Shown here: in pieces, positions 35,389 through 45,196 of the stretch
How positions within the stretch are numbered: the stretch's first letter is position 1
Layout: every line of letters begins with the position of its first letter
Source: Cerioporus squamosus
Taxonomy: Eukaryota; Basidiomycota; Agaricomycetes; Polyporales; Polyporaceae
Reading direction: 5' to 3'
Assembly (NCBI GenBank): GCA_022592435.1
Contig: JABYQS010000013.1
Location: 62,001 to 126,000 of the forward strand
Length of the DNA: 64,000 nt
Program-made: the position numbers and the translations under genes
Notes under the pieces: generated by a model
The model's input: only the letters and a program-made list of their open reading frames with translations
Database searches by the model: none
Told to the model about the DNA's origin: nothing

Positions 35389-38300
35389 ATGCAATCTACT
35401 GGAGGTGGAAGGGAGGACCCTGTTGGTGCTCAGACCTTTCCTCAGGACACCTCTGGTGGCTATGGAAGCACATCTAGAATCACAATGGACACTCAAACGG
35501 AGCGTGCTGCCCCAGAACCTAGGAGTCGACACGACGACAACGTAGCTGGACGGAACCTCACGCAAGCAACTGAGTCCGAACCGGCGATAACCCGACACGC
35601 GAACTCTGAAGTTCCTGATGCCCATGCACAACTGCAGGAACTCAGGAACACGAGATGTCGCACAGAGGACAAGGAGAGGAAGACGACGCTGCAAGTTGCG
35701 TCCTTAAACATTAACGGTTTTGGGAACCTTATAAGAGACCACCCTGAAAACAAATGGGGACGAGTATATCGTCTAATGTCTGAGCATCGTATCGGAATCC
35801 TTCTGCTGCAGGAGACTCACCTAACGGAGGAACGGAAAGCTGGACTGCACAAAATGTTCGCGCGCAAGCTGAAAATATTCCACTCAGAGCACCCGGACGC
35901 ACCCACTCAGCGTGAGGGCGTAGCAGTGGTTCTAAACAGCAGATACCTCAAAACAGCCGACGCAACTGCGACAACGATCGTGCCGGGTAGAGCGATCCAA
36001 ATCAGTGTCCCCTGCCAAGGGGGCGATGTCAGGAATATCCTATGCATCTACGCACCCACGTCAAATGGCGTCAATGAGCGGAAAATATTCTTCGATAAAG
36101 TTCGCGAATACTATGCAACCCACCAGGAATGCCCGAAGCCTCATTTGATGGCTGGCGACTTTAACAATGTTGAAGACGCACTTGACCGACTCCCGGTAAA
36201 CAATGGCCCTGACCAATCCATATATGCTCTGGATGAGCTGAAGATCAGCCTGGGCTTAATGCTGGCAGACGGCTGGCGGGTGACATACCCTAATACGAGG
36301 GAGTACACCTTCCACCGTGGAACGGGATGCAATGCAGTCTTCTCGCGCCTCGATCGCATCTATGTCACGCCGTCTGTCTTCGATGGCGCGCGAGAGTGGC
36401 GAGTATGTGAAGCTGGTGTTAAAACTGACCACAGTTTAGTGTCGGTTCAGCTTACCTCTGAGAACGCCCCTGTCGTTGGTCCCGGACGGCCTCTCTTCCC
36501 ACTGCAACTATTGAAGGACAAGAAACTAGCCAAGAGGATCAAAGCACGAGGACTTACAGCAATGAAGGAACTCATGGCTCTTGAAATAGCCACAGCACGC
36601 TCAGATGAAGCGAACGCGCAGAGGATCCTGCACAACTTCAAGACGGACGCTATGAAGCTAGCTCGCTCCCGTGAACGCGAAGTTGTGCCTAGACTACTAG
36701 CAGAGATTCGTGAAGGCGAGCGAGCGCTGAAGCTCTTGAAAGCAGACCAGAACTTGTCGGAGCCAACCAGACTGGAAGAAGCGGCTGCGATGACAAAACA
36801 AATTCGCCAACTTAAGCAAAGGCGGGTCAAGCAACAACAGCAAAATTCTCGTGCTACTCACCGGCTGTACGGAGACCGACCCACGAAATACTGGTCCAGG
36901 CTGCACCGGGAGTGTGCCCCACGCGACATAATCAACGCCTTCGAGAGGGAGGGCCGGGTAGGAGCATCTGGCGAGAAAATATATGAACACGACTCGATTA
37001 AGATGGCGACAATGGCGCGAACACACCACATGAAGGTTCAGCAGGACGAAGAGGGCGCGAAGGCCGCGGACGAGAGAGAAGAAGACATAGTGACTGCGCT
37101 AGACAGCCTAGATGCGGCTGTGTCGGAGGCCCAAGTTATTGACCTGGATAAGGAAATCACATACGACGAATGCGCGATGTCCCTGCGATTTGCGAAGAAC
37201 GGGACGGCACCAGGTCTTGATGGTATTCCCTTCGAACTGTGGAAGACCCTGCATGCGCGTTTCAACGAGGACTCTCGATTCCCCGACCGTACAAACTTCG
37301 ACATAGTGAGACTATTAACGGCAGCCTTTGAGGATATGCGGAGGCACGGAGTCAGCGCCCATACATCTCTAGCACAAGGCTGGATGGCCCCTATCTACAA
37401 AGAAAAAGGAGAACGCACCAGGGTCGTGAACTATAGGCCTATAACCCTACTCAATACAGACTACAAGCTGCTCAGCAAGACTCTTGCGATCCGTCTAGCG
37501 GACATCGCCCCAAGTGTTATACACCGCGCGCAAGCGGGTTTTGTCCCTGGACGGAAGATTCAGAACCACACACAGTTAGCAAGGATGATGATGTCTTGGA
37601 CGGAAGCAAATGATAAGAATGGTGCTATCGTAGCGCTTGACCAGGAGAAAGCCTATGACAAGATAGCTCATGATTACCTATGGAGGGTGCTGAGAAGGTT
37701 TGGCATACCCGACTCCTTCGTACACTTGATTCAATCGCTGTATAGCCATGCAGAAACATCAGTAATGGTTAACGGGATATTGAGCAACCCGTATCGAATC
37801 TACAGAGGCGTTCGGCAGGGTGACCCGCTTTCATGTCTGCTGTTCGACCTTGCAATCGAACCCTTGTCAGCCATGATACGGAAGTCAGGTATCGAAGGCT
37901 TCAGTATTCCTAGGTGCAACGAGATACTCAAGGCAGTCCTCTTTGCGGACGACACTACGGCATACCTGTCGTGTCGGGATGACTTCAATGTCTTGCAGCG
38001 TGTGCTGGATACCTGGTGCTCGGCTGCAAAAGCCCGCTTCAACATGAGTAAGACAGAAATAATTCCACTGGGCAACCCTACATACCGGGAGGAGATGGCC
38101 GAGACATACCATCTTACTGGTGCTTGGATGAACTACCCCAGGGGTGTCCATGTAGCGCAGGACGGGGAGGCGGTCCGAATCCTGGGAGGCTTCTTTGGTA
38201 ACGGTGTTGACCAAGTTGATATATGGTCCCTGGTTCTTACCAAGATTGTCGCCATGAAAAAACCACTCATGCACGCCATCGCACGCTGGAAGGCGGGTCA

Positions 38301-41142
38301 TGCGACGCTCCAAGGCAAAAAGCACGTGGTTCAAATGATTGTCGGAGGGATGACACAATTCCTGACAACAGTTCAGAGAATGCCGGACACAATTCGCATG
38401 AGACTCACCAAGCTGATAAGAGGCTACCTCTGGGACGATCGCCACAACACCCCAGTAGGCATGAAGCATACCTACCTGCCAGTTGAAATGGGAGGGCTGG
38501 GCATGCTAGACCTCAAGACTCGAAGCGACGCAATTGACGTTATGTGGCTAAAAGCCTATCTAGACTTTACAGAGGAACACCCTATATGGGCATTCCTAGC
38601 GGATGACCTGCTGGCAAAATATGTCACAAAGGACTGCCGGCCGAAGCAAGCCGACCTCCGTCTGAATCCCTTCTTGCAGCGCTGGAACCCGCAAGCGAGA
38701 GGACTACCCTCTGAACTCCAAGGCATCGTGAATGTAGCACGCAAGTACGGACTGAGGCTCGAAGGGCTTGCCTTCTCGAAATCGATCCTGCAATCAATGC
38801 CTATGTGGGATCACATACATGCGGACCGACTACAGCTAAGCCGTCTGTCAGTACCGTCGAAGCTACTCACTTGCCTGCAAACCCAGCATAAAGTGACGAC
38901 GGTCGGCGACTTTATGCACCTATCGGAGATCCTAGATGATGTGGCGCATCAACCAAAGACGGCATGCATGTGTCAAGGATGTGCACGCCTACGAGTACGG
39001 ACGGGCTGCGCGAACCCGCACCTCTGCACTGTCACAGTCAGTGGACCAGCACCCCTTTTCGTTCCTTTTCGTTTTCCCTGGAACTTCCACTTTCCCATCT
39101 TGATCCCTTTCCTACTTCATACACATCCCATTTTGGACCCCTTGATTTCATTCTCGCGCCCGTATGCTCTGTTCCCGCGACCGCATGCCTTGTTCTCGCA
39201 CTTACCATCCCGTTACCATGTGTTTTCCCACCCTTTTGTCTCCCACTCGTACAGCCTCGCTCCCTTTCCCGCATGAGTCACTTCCACTGGCACGTGATTG
39301 TTCAGAGTAGACTAGTATATAAGGCCCTCCCAGCGCTTACCTGGTCCCCATCTCGACCTCCTGGTCATTGGGACTAGGTGCGCTTTCCCCCATGTACTTT
39401 CCCCTTGTCTCTGTGCTAATATAACCTGGTCATTGGGACTAGTCTGTCGCAGTGCGCGTGAAGACTAGCTATCGACGACTTCGTGCCTTCGAGCCGGTCG
39501 TTGCTCTGCCCTCGTCGAGCTTCCTCTCTACTCTCCCCTTTTCGGCTCCTCGCCGCTCGCCCCTCAGACCGTCGCCGATCGACGTCTGGTGTCTACGCGC
39601 CTAGTCGCCGCGACATGCACGACAAGAGCGCGCGAGATGCTGAACACGCTACCTAGCAAGTGGGACCCGCGGATGCGTCAACCGGAGGACTACGAGACGA
39701 CGGTCATGACAAACTTGGGACGCGAAGAACTGAACAAGGAACTCGTACCTTTCGATCGACGGGTCACCACACGAGGTGACCTGGGCCAGGCCTTCAGAAT
39801 TTTCACAGGGCCGGAGCAAACCTCGAATACCGCGATCCCCATGGAGCTAGATGAAGATGGCTCGTCACTAACAATTGCAACGGATGGATCATGCTCGAAG
39901 AATGGAGATAAAGACGCACGCGCGGGTGCTGGTATCTTCCTGGGCGAGCACCACCCGCTAAACTGTAGTGTCCGACTCCCGAGCTGCATGGATCAGTCAA
40001 ACCAAACCGGCGAGATCACCGCGACCCTCACCGCGACAATGCGTGCGGACGCACGCACGCGGGTAACCCAGGTGACAGACTCCCGTACGACAATGGACTC
40101 TGTCTCAAAATGGCGTCAGAGACACGAAGATACAGGGTACATTCTCCAGAAGAACGCTCAACTCACACGCGCAATGATTGCGAGGCTACGCATGAGGTCA
40201 GCTCACACAATGTTCCAGTGGGTAAAAGGCCACAGTGGGCATGCCGGCAACGAAGCCGCCGACAAGCTAGCTGCGGCAGGTGCGGAGAAACCTGTAGAAG
40301 ACCGAGTGTGTCTTGCGATACCAGCCCCTTTTAACCTCACAGGGGCGAAACTGCAAGCGATGACCCAGAAGTTAGCATATCGCGCCATACGCGCAAAGGA
40401 GGACGCGCAAATGCCACCACGACCGAGGGCGGTAGCGAACTTGAACCGAATCACAACGGGGATCCACGCGGCCTTTGGCACTCAGCTGCACGACGCCGCA
40501 ATCTGGAAATCCTTCCGGGCAAAACATGTTTCAAGACAAGCCTCACAATTTATGTGGATGGCTACGCACGACGGGTACATGCTGGGAACGCATTGGCTGC
40601 GACCCAAGATGTCAGCGGAGCTCCAGCAGCGCGCAACGTGCGCCACCTGCGGCGAATGCGAGACGATGTCTCACATTATCTTGGAGTGCAAAGCGAACGG
40701 CCAGGAGATAGCATGGGACCTACTGAAGCAACTATGGTCGCACACTGGCGCGGAATGGAAGGCCCCTTCCTGGGGAACAAGCTTTGGTGCAGCATGCGCC
40801 GTCTTCAGAACGAACGAAGGGAATCGGAGGAGCGCGATTGAAGCGCTATGGTGCATCCTGTGCACTGAGACGCTCCATCTGATCTGGAAACTCCGCTGTG
40901 AGCGCGTCATTCAGAACGATGGAGTTGAGTTCTCAGCGAATGAGATAACCAACCGGTTCTACACGGCATTGGACTCCCGACTAACCCTCGATAGAAGGAC
41001 CGCAGTGATTGCGAGGGGCAGGAAAGCCCTGAGGCCGCAAGAAGTCGCCCGAGTATGGATGCCGGTCCTGGAGAAGGGCGACGAGCTGCCTCCGAGATGG
41101 GTAGGAGATTGCGGGGTTTTAGTGGGTATCAGACGAGGGTGA
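35389..41142 (+). CDS. LINE ORF2: endonuclease, reverse transcriptase, RNase H (split by a solo LTR)
   Basis: Catalyses target cleavage and reverse transcription of the element. The APE-type endonuclease shows SLNINGFGN, LLLQETHLTEE, MAGDFNNVEDALDR and KTDHSLVSVQL. The reverse transcriptase shows GTAPGLDGIPFELW, NYRPITLLNTDYKLLSKTLA, QAGFVPGRKI, ALDQEKAYDKI (first catalytic Asp), VRQGDPLSCLLFDL and LFADDTTAYL (catalytic DD). At 39025 the frame runs into the LTR and stops at 39274-39276. Beyond it, from 39616, the same frame resumes with RNase H: LTIATDGSCSKNG, NQTGEITATL, VTDSRTTMDSVSKW and WVKGHSGHAGNEAADKLA carry the four acidic residues. A C-terminal C-x2-C-x6-H-x4-C knuckle (CATCGECETMSHIILEC) follows. 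The uninterrupted length would be about 1,720 residues. Confidence 0.88.
39025..39029. repeat. Left 5-bp target duplication of the solo LTR
   Basis: TGCAC, repeated at 39616-39620 directly after the LTR end. Confidence 0.75.
39316..39322 (+). promoter_or_regulatory. TATA box of the LTR promoter
   Basis: TATATAA in the middle of the LTR, in the position expected for a U3 promoter upstream of the R region. Confidence 0.5.
39360..39442 (+). repeat. 18-bp direct repeat in the LTR
   Basis: CCTGGTCATTGGGACTAG occurs at 39360-39377 and again at 39425-39442, 38-100 bp downstream of the LTR TATA box. Confidence 0.8.
39616..39620. repeat. Right 5-bp target duplication of the solo LTR
   Basis: TGCAC immediately following the terminal ACA of the LTR; matches 39025-39029. 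Confidence 0.75.
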
Positions 41143-41181
41143 TGGAGGGAGGCCATGCATGGCACATGGCCTCCCTCCATC
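41141..41181 (+). repeat. Perfect 17-bp hairpin at the LINE ORF2 stop
   Basis: Arms GATGGAGGGAGGCCATG (41141-41157) and CATGGCCTCCCTCCATC (41165-41181) with a 7-base loop CATGGCA. The first arm begins inside the TGA stop codon (41140-41142). A candidate RNA structure of the 3' UTR, possibly recognised by the reverse transcriptase; not a bacterial-type terminator. Confidence 0.85.
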
Positions 41182-41382
41182 TCTTGAGTCTGGAGTCCCA
41201 CACACTGTGCGTAAACGACATTTCCTCGCGGTGATCATTCTGGCATTATTTATTGTGACACGCCCGGGGTCTACAGCCCTCGGACGAGTCGCCTAGCGCG
41301 TCCGGTTGATATTCATCAACCACGAGCTGCACGACAAGCCCCTATGGGGACCACTGCGGCTCAGGACACCTTGCGCTCCACC

Positions 41383-41395
41383 AAAAAAAAAAAAA
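41383..41395 (+). other. Poly-A tail of the LINE
   Basis: Thirteen adenines at the 3' end of the element, about 240 bp after the ORF2 stop, directly followed by the target duplication. Confidence 0.85.
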
Positions 41396-41409
41396 TATCA
41401 CACATCCGT
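41394..41409. repeat. Right target-site duplication of the LINE
   Basis: AATATCACACATCCGT, identical to 28887-28902. Its first two bases overlap the poly-A run, so the exact junction is ambiguous by about two bases. Confidence 0.85.
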
Positions 41410-41561
41410 TTGTACCCTGTTCTCCAAATACCATATGCTACATACACCATGCGCTCGCCCAGCGTAGGCGCAGTTCCGTCGACCTTCCATGACGCACACA
41501 ACAAGCCACAGCCCTGCGACCCCAGAATCCAGAGACAGAGAAAGAAAAAACTTCGACACCA

Positions 41562-42297
41562 TCACCAGTACGTCCACTCCTCCACCACGCAGTACACAGA
41601 GTCGCTGCTGCACGGGTACGGCCTCCGCCCCGGGGTGAAGCCTTCGTTGTACGGGTTAGCACCGCGTCCCGCACGCGACGCGCTGGCGAGGTCGGTACCT
41701 GCTGCGTCCCCCGGACTCATCGTCCGCTGCTGCATCGCCCGCCATCCGAGCAGGACAGCTAGGTAGGGGACGACAGGCACAGGTCAGCAAGTGTGGTCGT
41801 GCAGTGCATGCTTGCAGCGACGCACCGAACCAGAGCAGCCCGAATGCGGTAATGAGCACCATCTCTTCTTGCATGTGCGTGAGCATGTTCCCGTTCCTCC
41901 TGTGGTGCGTCACCACCCTGAAATGCGGAGAAAGGGACACAGATCATATGCGTCAGTGGCCCATTCTCCATCTCCATACCAGGTCGTGTCTAACTCACAT
42001 CACTCCTAGAGATGCAATTGCCAGTATGGCTACCGCCGTCTGCATGAGGCTATATGTCTCTGCGTGCAATCGGATTGAGTGTGTTCAGTACGATGCCCCC
42101 CAAGGCAGACCGAGAGAGGAAGCACTCACGAACAGAGCTCGGGACGAGCCTCATGACGAGGTGCGCAATCCCCGCCGCACCCGCGGCTGCGCCCACCACC
42201 GACCGACCATGATCAAGACAATCGTCCAAAACACATCCGCTGATGCGCACGTACCGTACATCGCAGATCGGCCTACGCGTCCCTCAAACAGCGACAT
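41562..42297 (-). CDS. Small multispan membrane protein
   Basis: Not assigned to a family with certainty; layout and hydrophobic pattern resemble the nearby MARVEL-type proteins. The proposed start at 42297 gives MSLFEGRVGRSAMY, a 69-bp intron (gtacgt...gcgcag), AAGAAGIAHLVMRLVPSSV, an intron, then QTYSLMQTAVAILAIASLGV, HHRRNGNMLTHMQEE, MVLITAFGLLWFG, spliced to AVLLGWRAMQQRTMSPGD. A polar tail ends CVVEEWTYW (stop 41562-41564). Three to four hydrophobic segments are visible in about 150 residues. An upstream hydrophobic stretch in the same frame (WTLPLRSVSGLVIALFD) may belong to the protein, in which case the start lies further upstream. Confidence 0.5.
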
Positions 42298-43178
42298 ATC
42301 AAACAGTGCTATAACAAGGCCAGACACAGATCGAAGGGGCAGAGTCCAGACGGCAGCGGCGAGTGCACTAGTACAGTATCAGCGGAGAGGCGATTCGGAT
42401 GTATGGGTGAAGCTCCAAGTCGCAGCTGGGTGGGTACCGGTACAGTCGACGACGACGGCCGGTGCCAGTGGCTATCGTCTCGAGCCATCGCGCATGCACA
42501 GGAAGCCGTTCATAGCCTCTCTTGGGCCAACACACGCCTCTTCCGCCTGGTATCGACGCGGCCTGTACGACGCAAGGTTTAGCCTTTCACGCGGCCGCGG
42601 GGACTCACATCCAACCCACGAGGCTGAGTGCACTTGATCGCGCGGCAGCGTCAGACGCGTCGTCTGCAGATCGCCGTGCGTGCAGCCTTCCGCCTGCTGG
42701 TTATCGTAAGTATCTCCCGAAGACGTCTCTCGGCGACTCGGACGGACGTAATTTGCCGTGCTGTCCCATGATACAATGAGCCATGGGCATATGATCGGCA
42801 TGGCAGAGGCTAAACGCACCTTCGAATACGTACACGGTGCCCCAGTTCGGGTGAGGGCGATGCGAGACGCAAGTGATCCACGTTCTCCGTGATGGATTTA
42901 GATTGAGCACGGAACATGTACAGGTACAAGCAAGGCAGGCGTAGGCGTTAGCATTCCGTGAACATGAGACCATCAATCCCGTCTATGTAGTCGTGTCGGG
43001 GTCATCTTTTCCTCCACCGAAAGCATAGGTCTGTGGTAGCCTGGTATCGCACATAGCTAGGGGATAACATGTAGAAAACGAGGCCATAGAGAAGCTTGGT
43101 ATGGCGTTCCAGCAACCCGGTTGACCGTTGAGCTTGTCCTTGAACAAAGTAGCCCGGGATCTGGGGGGTGGCAGCTCC
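42298..43178. other. Intergenic region, no gene resolved
   Basis: Short frames only; may hold an unrecognised first exon of the small membrane protein and the 3' UTR of the MARVEL gene. Confidence 0.35.
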
Positions 43179-44331
43179 TCAGACGGAGCTCACCGAGCCG
43201 GGAATCTGAGTTATAGTCGGAGGCTGACCCCCCATCCCAGGCTGGATTACTACAGAGTGTCCAGGGTTCTGCTGGATCACATACCCAGGGTTGACCTGCG
43301 CACCCGGGTAGCCCATCGGCTGGCCGGCGGGGTACGCGTACGGCATCGGGTACATCCCGTTTTGTGGGTACTGGCTCTCCGGATAGCCGGGGTATTGACC
43401 GAACCAGGGAAGCTCGATGATGGGCTCTGCCCAGGCGTAGGGACGGCCGAGCGCCTTGGCGCGCGAGGTGAGCGAGATGAGGATCCAGAGGAAGATCGCG
43501 TCTGGAGGCGGCGGAGGTGTGTGTCAGTGAAAGGACAAGTAATCTCAAACTCGCAAGGCATACAGAGGCAGAAGATCATCCAAGAGAACGCCTGTACGAC
43601 GCGCATCTCGTAGCACCAGCTCCGTGCGGAAACTAAGCGGAAGGTCGTGAGCTCCAAGAAGCGAATGCGTATCCTGCAGGTACGTACGAGTGCCACTCTT
43701 CGTTGGTACCGTTTGATCAGTCAGGGCGTCGCATTGCGTGTTGCCGATAATGTCGCTATGAATACGAACAATGAGCAAGGCAGGTGGCGGAAGATGAACC
43801 TACTCTTACGTTGTCCAGGCGGCCATGGCTGGGAGGATGGGTTTTGTTACGTCGTTATATCACGATAGTTGGGGGAAACTCACCGAGCCAGAGTACTCCC
43901 AGAATGAAGAGGAAGAAAGCTTCTGTCCTCGGGGTGGACCATTGCAGTCTTGGGGGCACAGCATCAGCACTCCTCACAAAGAATGCAGCATCCATCGCGA
44001 GTGTATGCACGCACCCAACCAGTATCAGCAGTATCGTTAGTGAAGGAATTATGAGCCCGAATATCGAGTAGTCATCTACGGCGTGCGAAGCCCATCTTCA
44101 GCGAACCCGGGTCATCAAGGGCACGGCGTAGTGCACTCACGGTGGATGTTGGGGAGGAAGATGCTTGCCCAGTACGCGGTGATACCAAGCACGGTTGCAC
44201 TGAGGAGCAACAGGACAACTGCAGACGCCATCAGGACTTGCACTCGCACGCACGGGCGCAGCCCATGGAGAGGAATGTTCGATGCACGTACTATTGCCAT
44301 AGAGGCGCATATCCCTGAACAGTTGCGTCAT
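43179..44331 (-). CDS. MARVEL-type four-helix membrane protein
   Basis: The start at 44331 gives MTQLFRDMRLYGN, spliced to ILMASAVVLLLLSATVLGIT (helix 1) and YWASIFLPNIH. Then come SIFGLIIPSLTILLILVGCV (helix 2), a polar loop, WSTPRTEAFFLFILGVLWL spliced to AMAAWTT (helix 3), and YEMRVVQAFSWMIFCL with AIFLWILISLT (helix 4). This is the order of fungal MARVEL-domain proteins, which sit in membrane microdomains. The cytosolic tail is Pro/Tyr/Gly/Gln-rich (PGYPESQYPQNGMYPMPYAY, then GYVIQQNPGHSVVIQPGMGG) and ends GSVSSV, stop 43179-43181. Introns are short with canonical sites. Specific role unknown. Confidence 0.75.
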
Positions 44332-45196
44332 GCTGTAGGAAAGCTCCTCAGCACCGCGCAGCGTGTCAGACAAGAGAGTAGTGGCGAACCTGGGCAGCCG
44401 GACGTCGAGGATGGACTGTGTGCTAGTGCGCGATCACCCTGGGCTATCTGCGAGGACGAGAGGCGTCGAGATATGAAGTCGTCGTCGAGTGTGCGTGGAG
44501 GGTCGTGGAGGAGCGTAAGATCGTTCAAAAGCCGGGCTGCGCGCCGCGAGGGCAGAGGGCAGGACTGGCAGGACAAGGCCGGTGAACGTGCACGGTGCAA
44601 GTGACGTCTGTTCGGGAACCTACGAAAGAGCCCGACTCCCTCCAGGCGCGTCTCTCTCAAAGTTCGATATCCGGGTCACGGGACCGCCTCGTGTCGCGTC
44701 GCGTCAGTGGCGTCCCGCCCCGAACGCTCGGCCGCCCGTCTCACACTCACCGCCTCCCGCCTCATGTTCTTCTGGCCCCCCCAGTACACACGCACGCGGC
44801 ACACGTTGCTCTTCAATACATCTTCCAGTGAACTCGTATGTCGGGCCCCGGAATTGCGCTCGCAGAGTCTTGACGAGGCTGAGGTCGCCGCCGGCTGGTG
44901 CAATCCATGCCTTCCAAGGACAACGCGAACCCTCCTCAGACGATTGGTGAAGAGTGCTGCAAAAATCTGCAGAGGTCGACTCGCAGCAGTGCTCCGGATC
45001 AGTCTGCTTATCAGCTTTATTGGCAAGGTGTTTGTTTCTAATTGAAGTACAGTACTTCTATCCTTCAACTCCGACCGTCTTTGGAGATACCTCATTACCG
45101 TCAGTGCCGTCCTGGACATTGCACATCAGTGTCAGTCTCCAACAAAGGTACCGGTGACGACAGCCGGGAGCGACTACTGGACGCACACGAGGACAC
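44332..45196. other. Intergenic region with repeat copy A
   Basis: Upstream of the MARVEL gene and downstream of the DUF6535 gene. No complete gene recognised; contains a segment shared with 48018-48114. Confidence 0.4.
44738..44834. repeat. Dispersed repeat, copy A
   Basis: About 62 bp align without gaps to 48018 onward at roughly 80-85 % by eye (shared core CTCACCGCCTCCC...CACGCGG), with weaker similarity beyond. On the minus strand copy A is open as VYWGGQKNMRREA followed by a GT; copy B has a stop in the same place. Confidence 0.55.

Larger units (their letters stand above)
39030..39615 (+). mobile_element. Solo LTR inserted in LINE ORF2
   Basis: 586 bp starting TGTCAC and ending GCGACA, the TG...CA ends expected of an LTR, flanked by TGCAC on both sides. 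Inside are a TATA box (TATATAA, 39316-39322) and a direct repeat, and no protein-coding domain; it looks like the product of LTR-LTR recombination. Removing the LTR plus one TGCAC (591 bp) leaves ORF2 in frame. The superfamily (Copia or Gypsy) cannot be told from the LTR. Orientation is taken from the TATA box. Confidence 0.8.
28903..41395 (+). mobile_element. Tad1-like non-LTR retrotransposon (LINE), about 12.5 kb with nested LTR
   Basis: Bounded by a 16-bp exact duplication and ending in 13 adenines, the hallmarks of target-primed reverse transcription. It contains a gag-like ORF1 with a CCHC knuckle and an ORF2 with APE endonuclease, reverse transcriptase and RNase H, the domain order of Tad1-clade fungal LINEs. 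After removing the nested LTR and its duplication the insertion is about 11.9 kb, well above the 6-8 kb usual for the clade, because about 2.5 kb precede ORF1 and 0.6 kb separate the ORFs. The 5' part could be a long 5' UTR with an extra ORF, a 5' transduction, or an earlier nested insertion. ORFs are open throughout, suggesting a young copy. Confidence 0.85.

Noticed and set aside
42180..42260. Apparent frameshift in the small membrane protein
   Set aside because: A 69-bp intron with donor gtacgt and acceptor gcgcag joins the frames in phase, so no mutation is needed.
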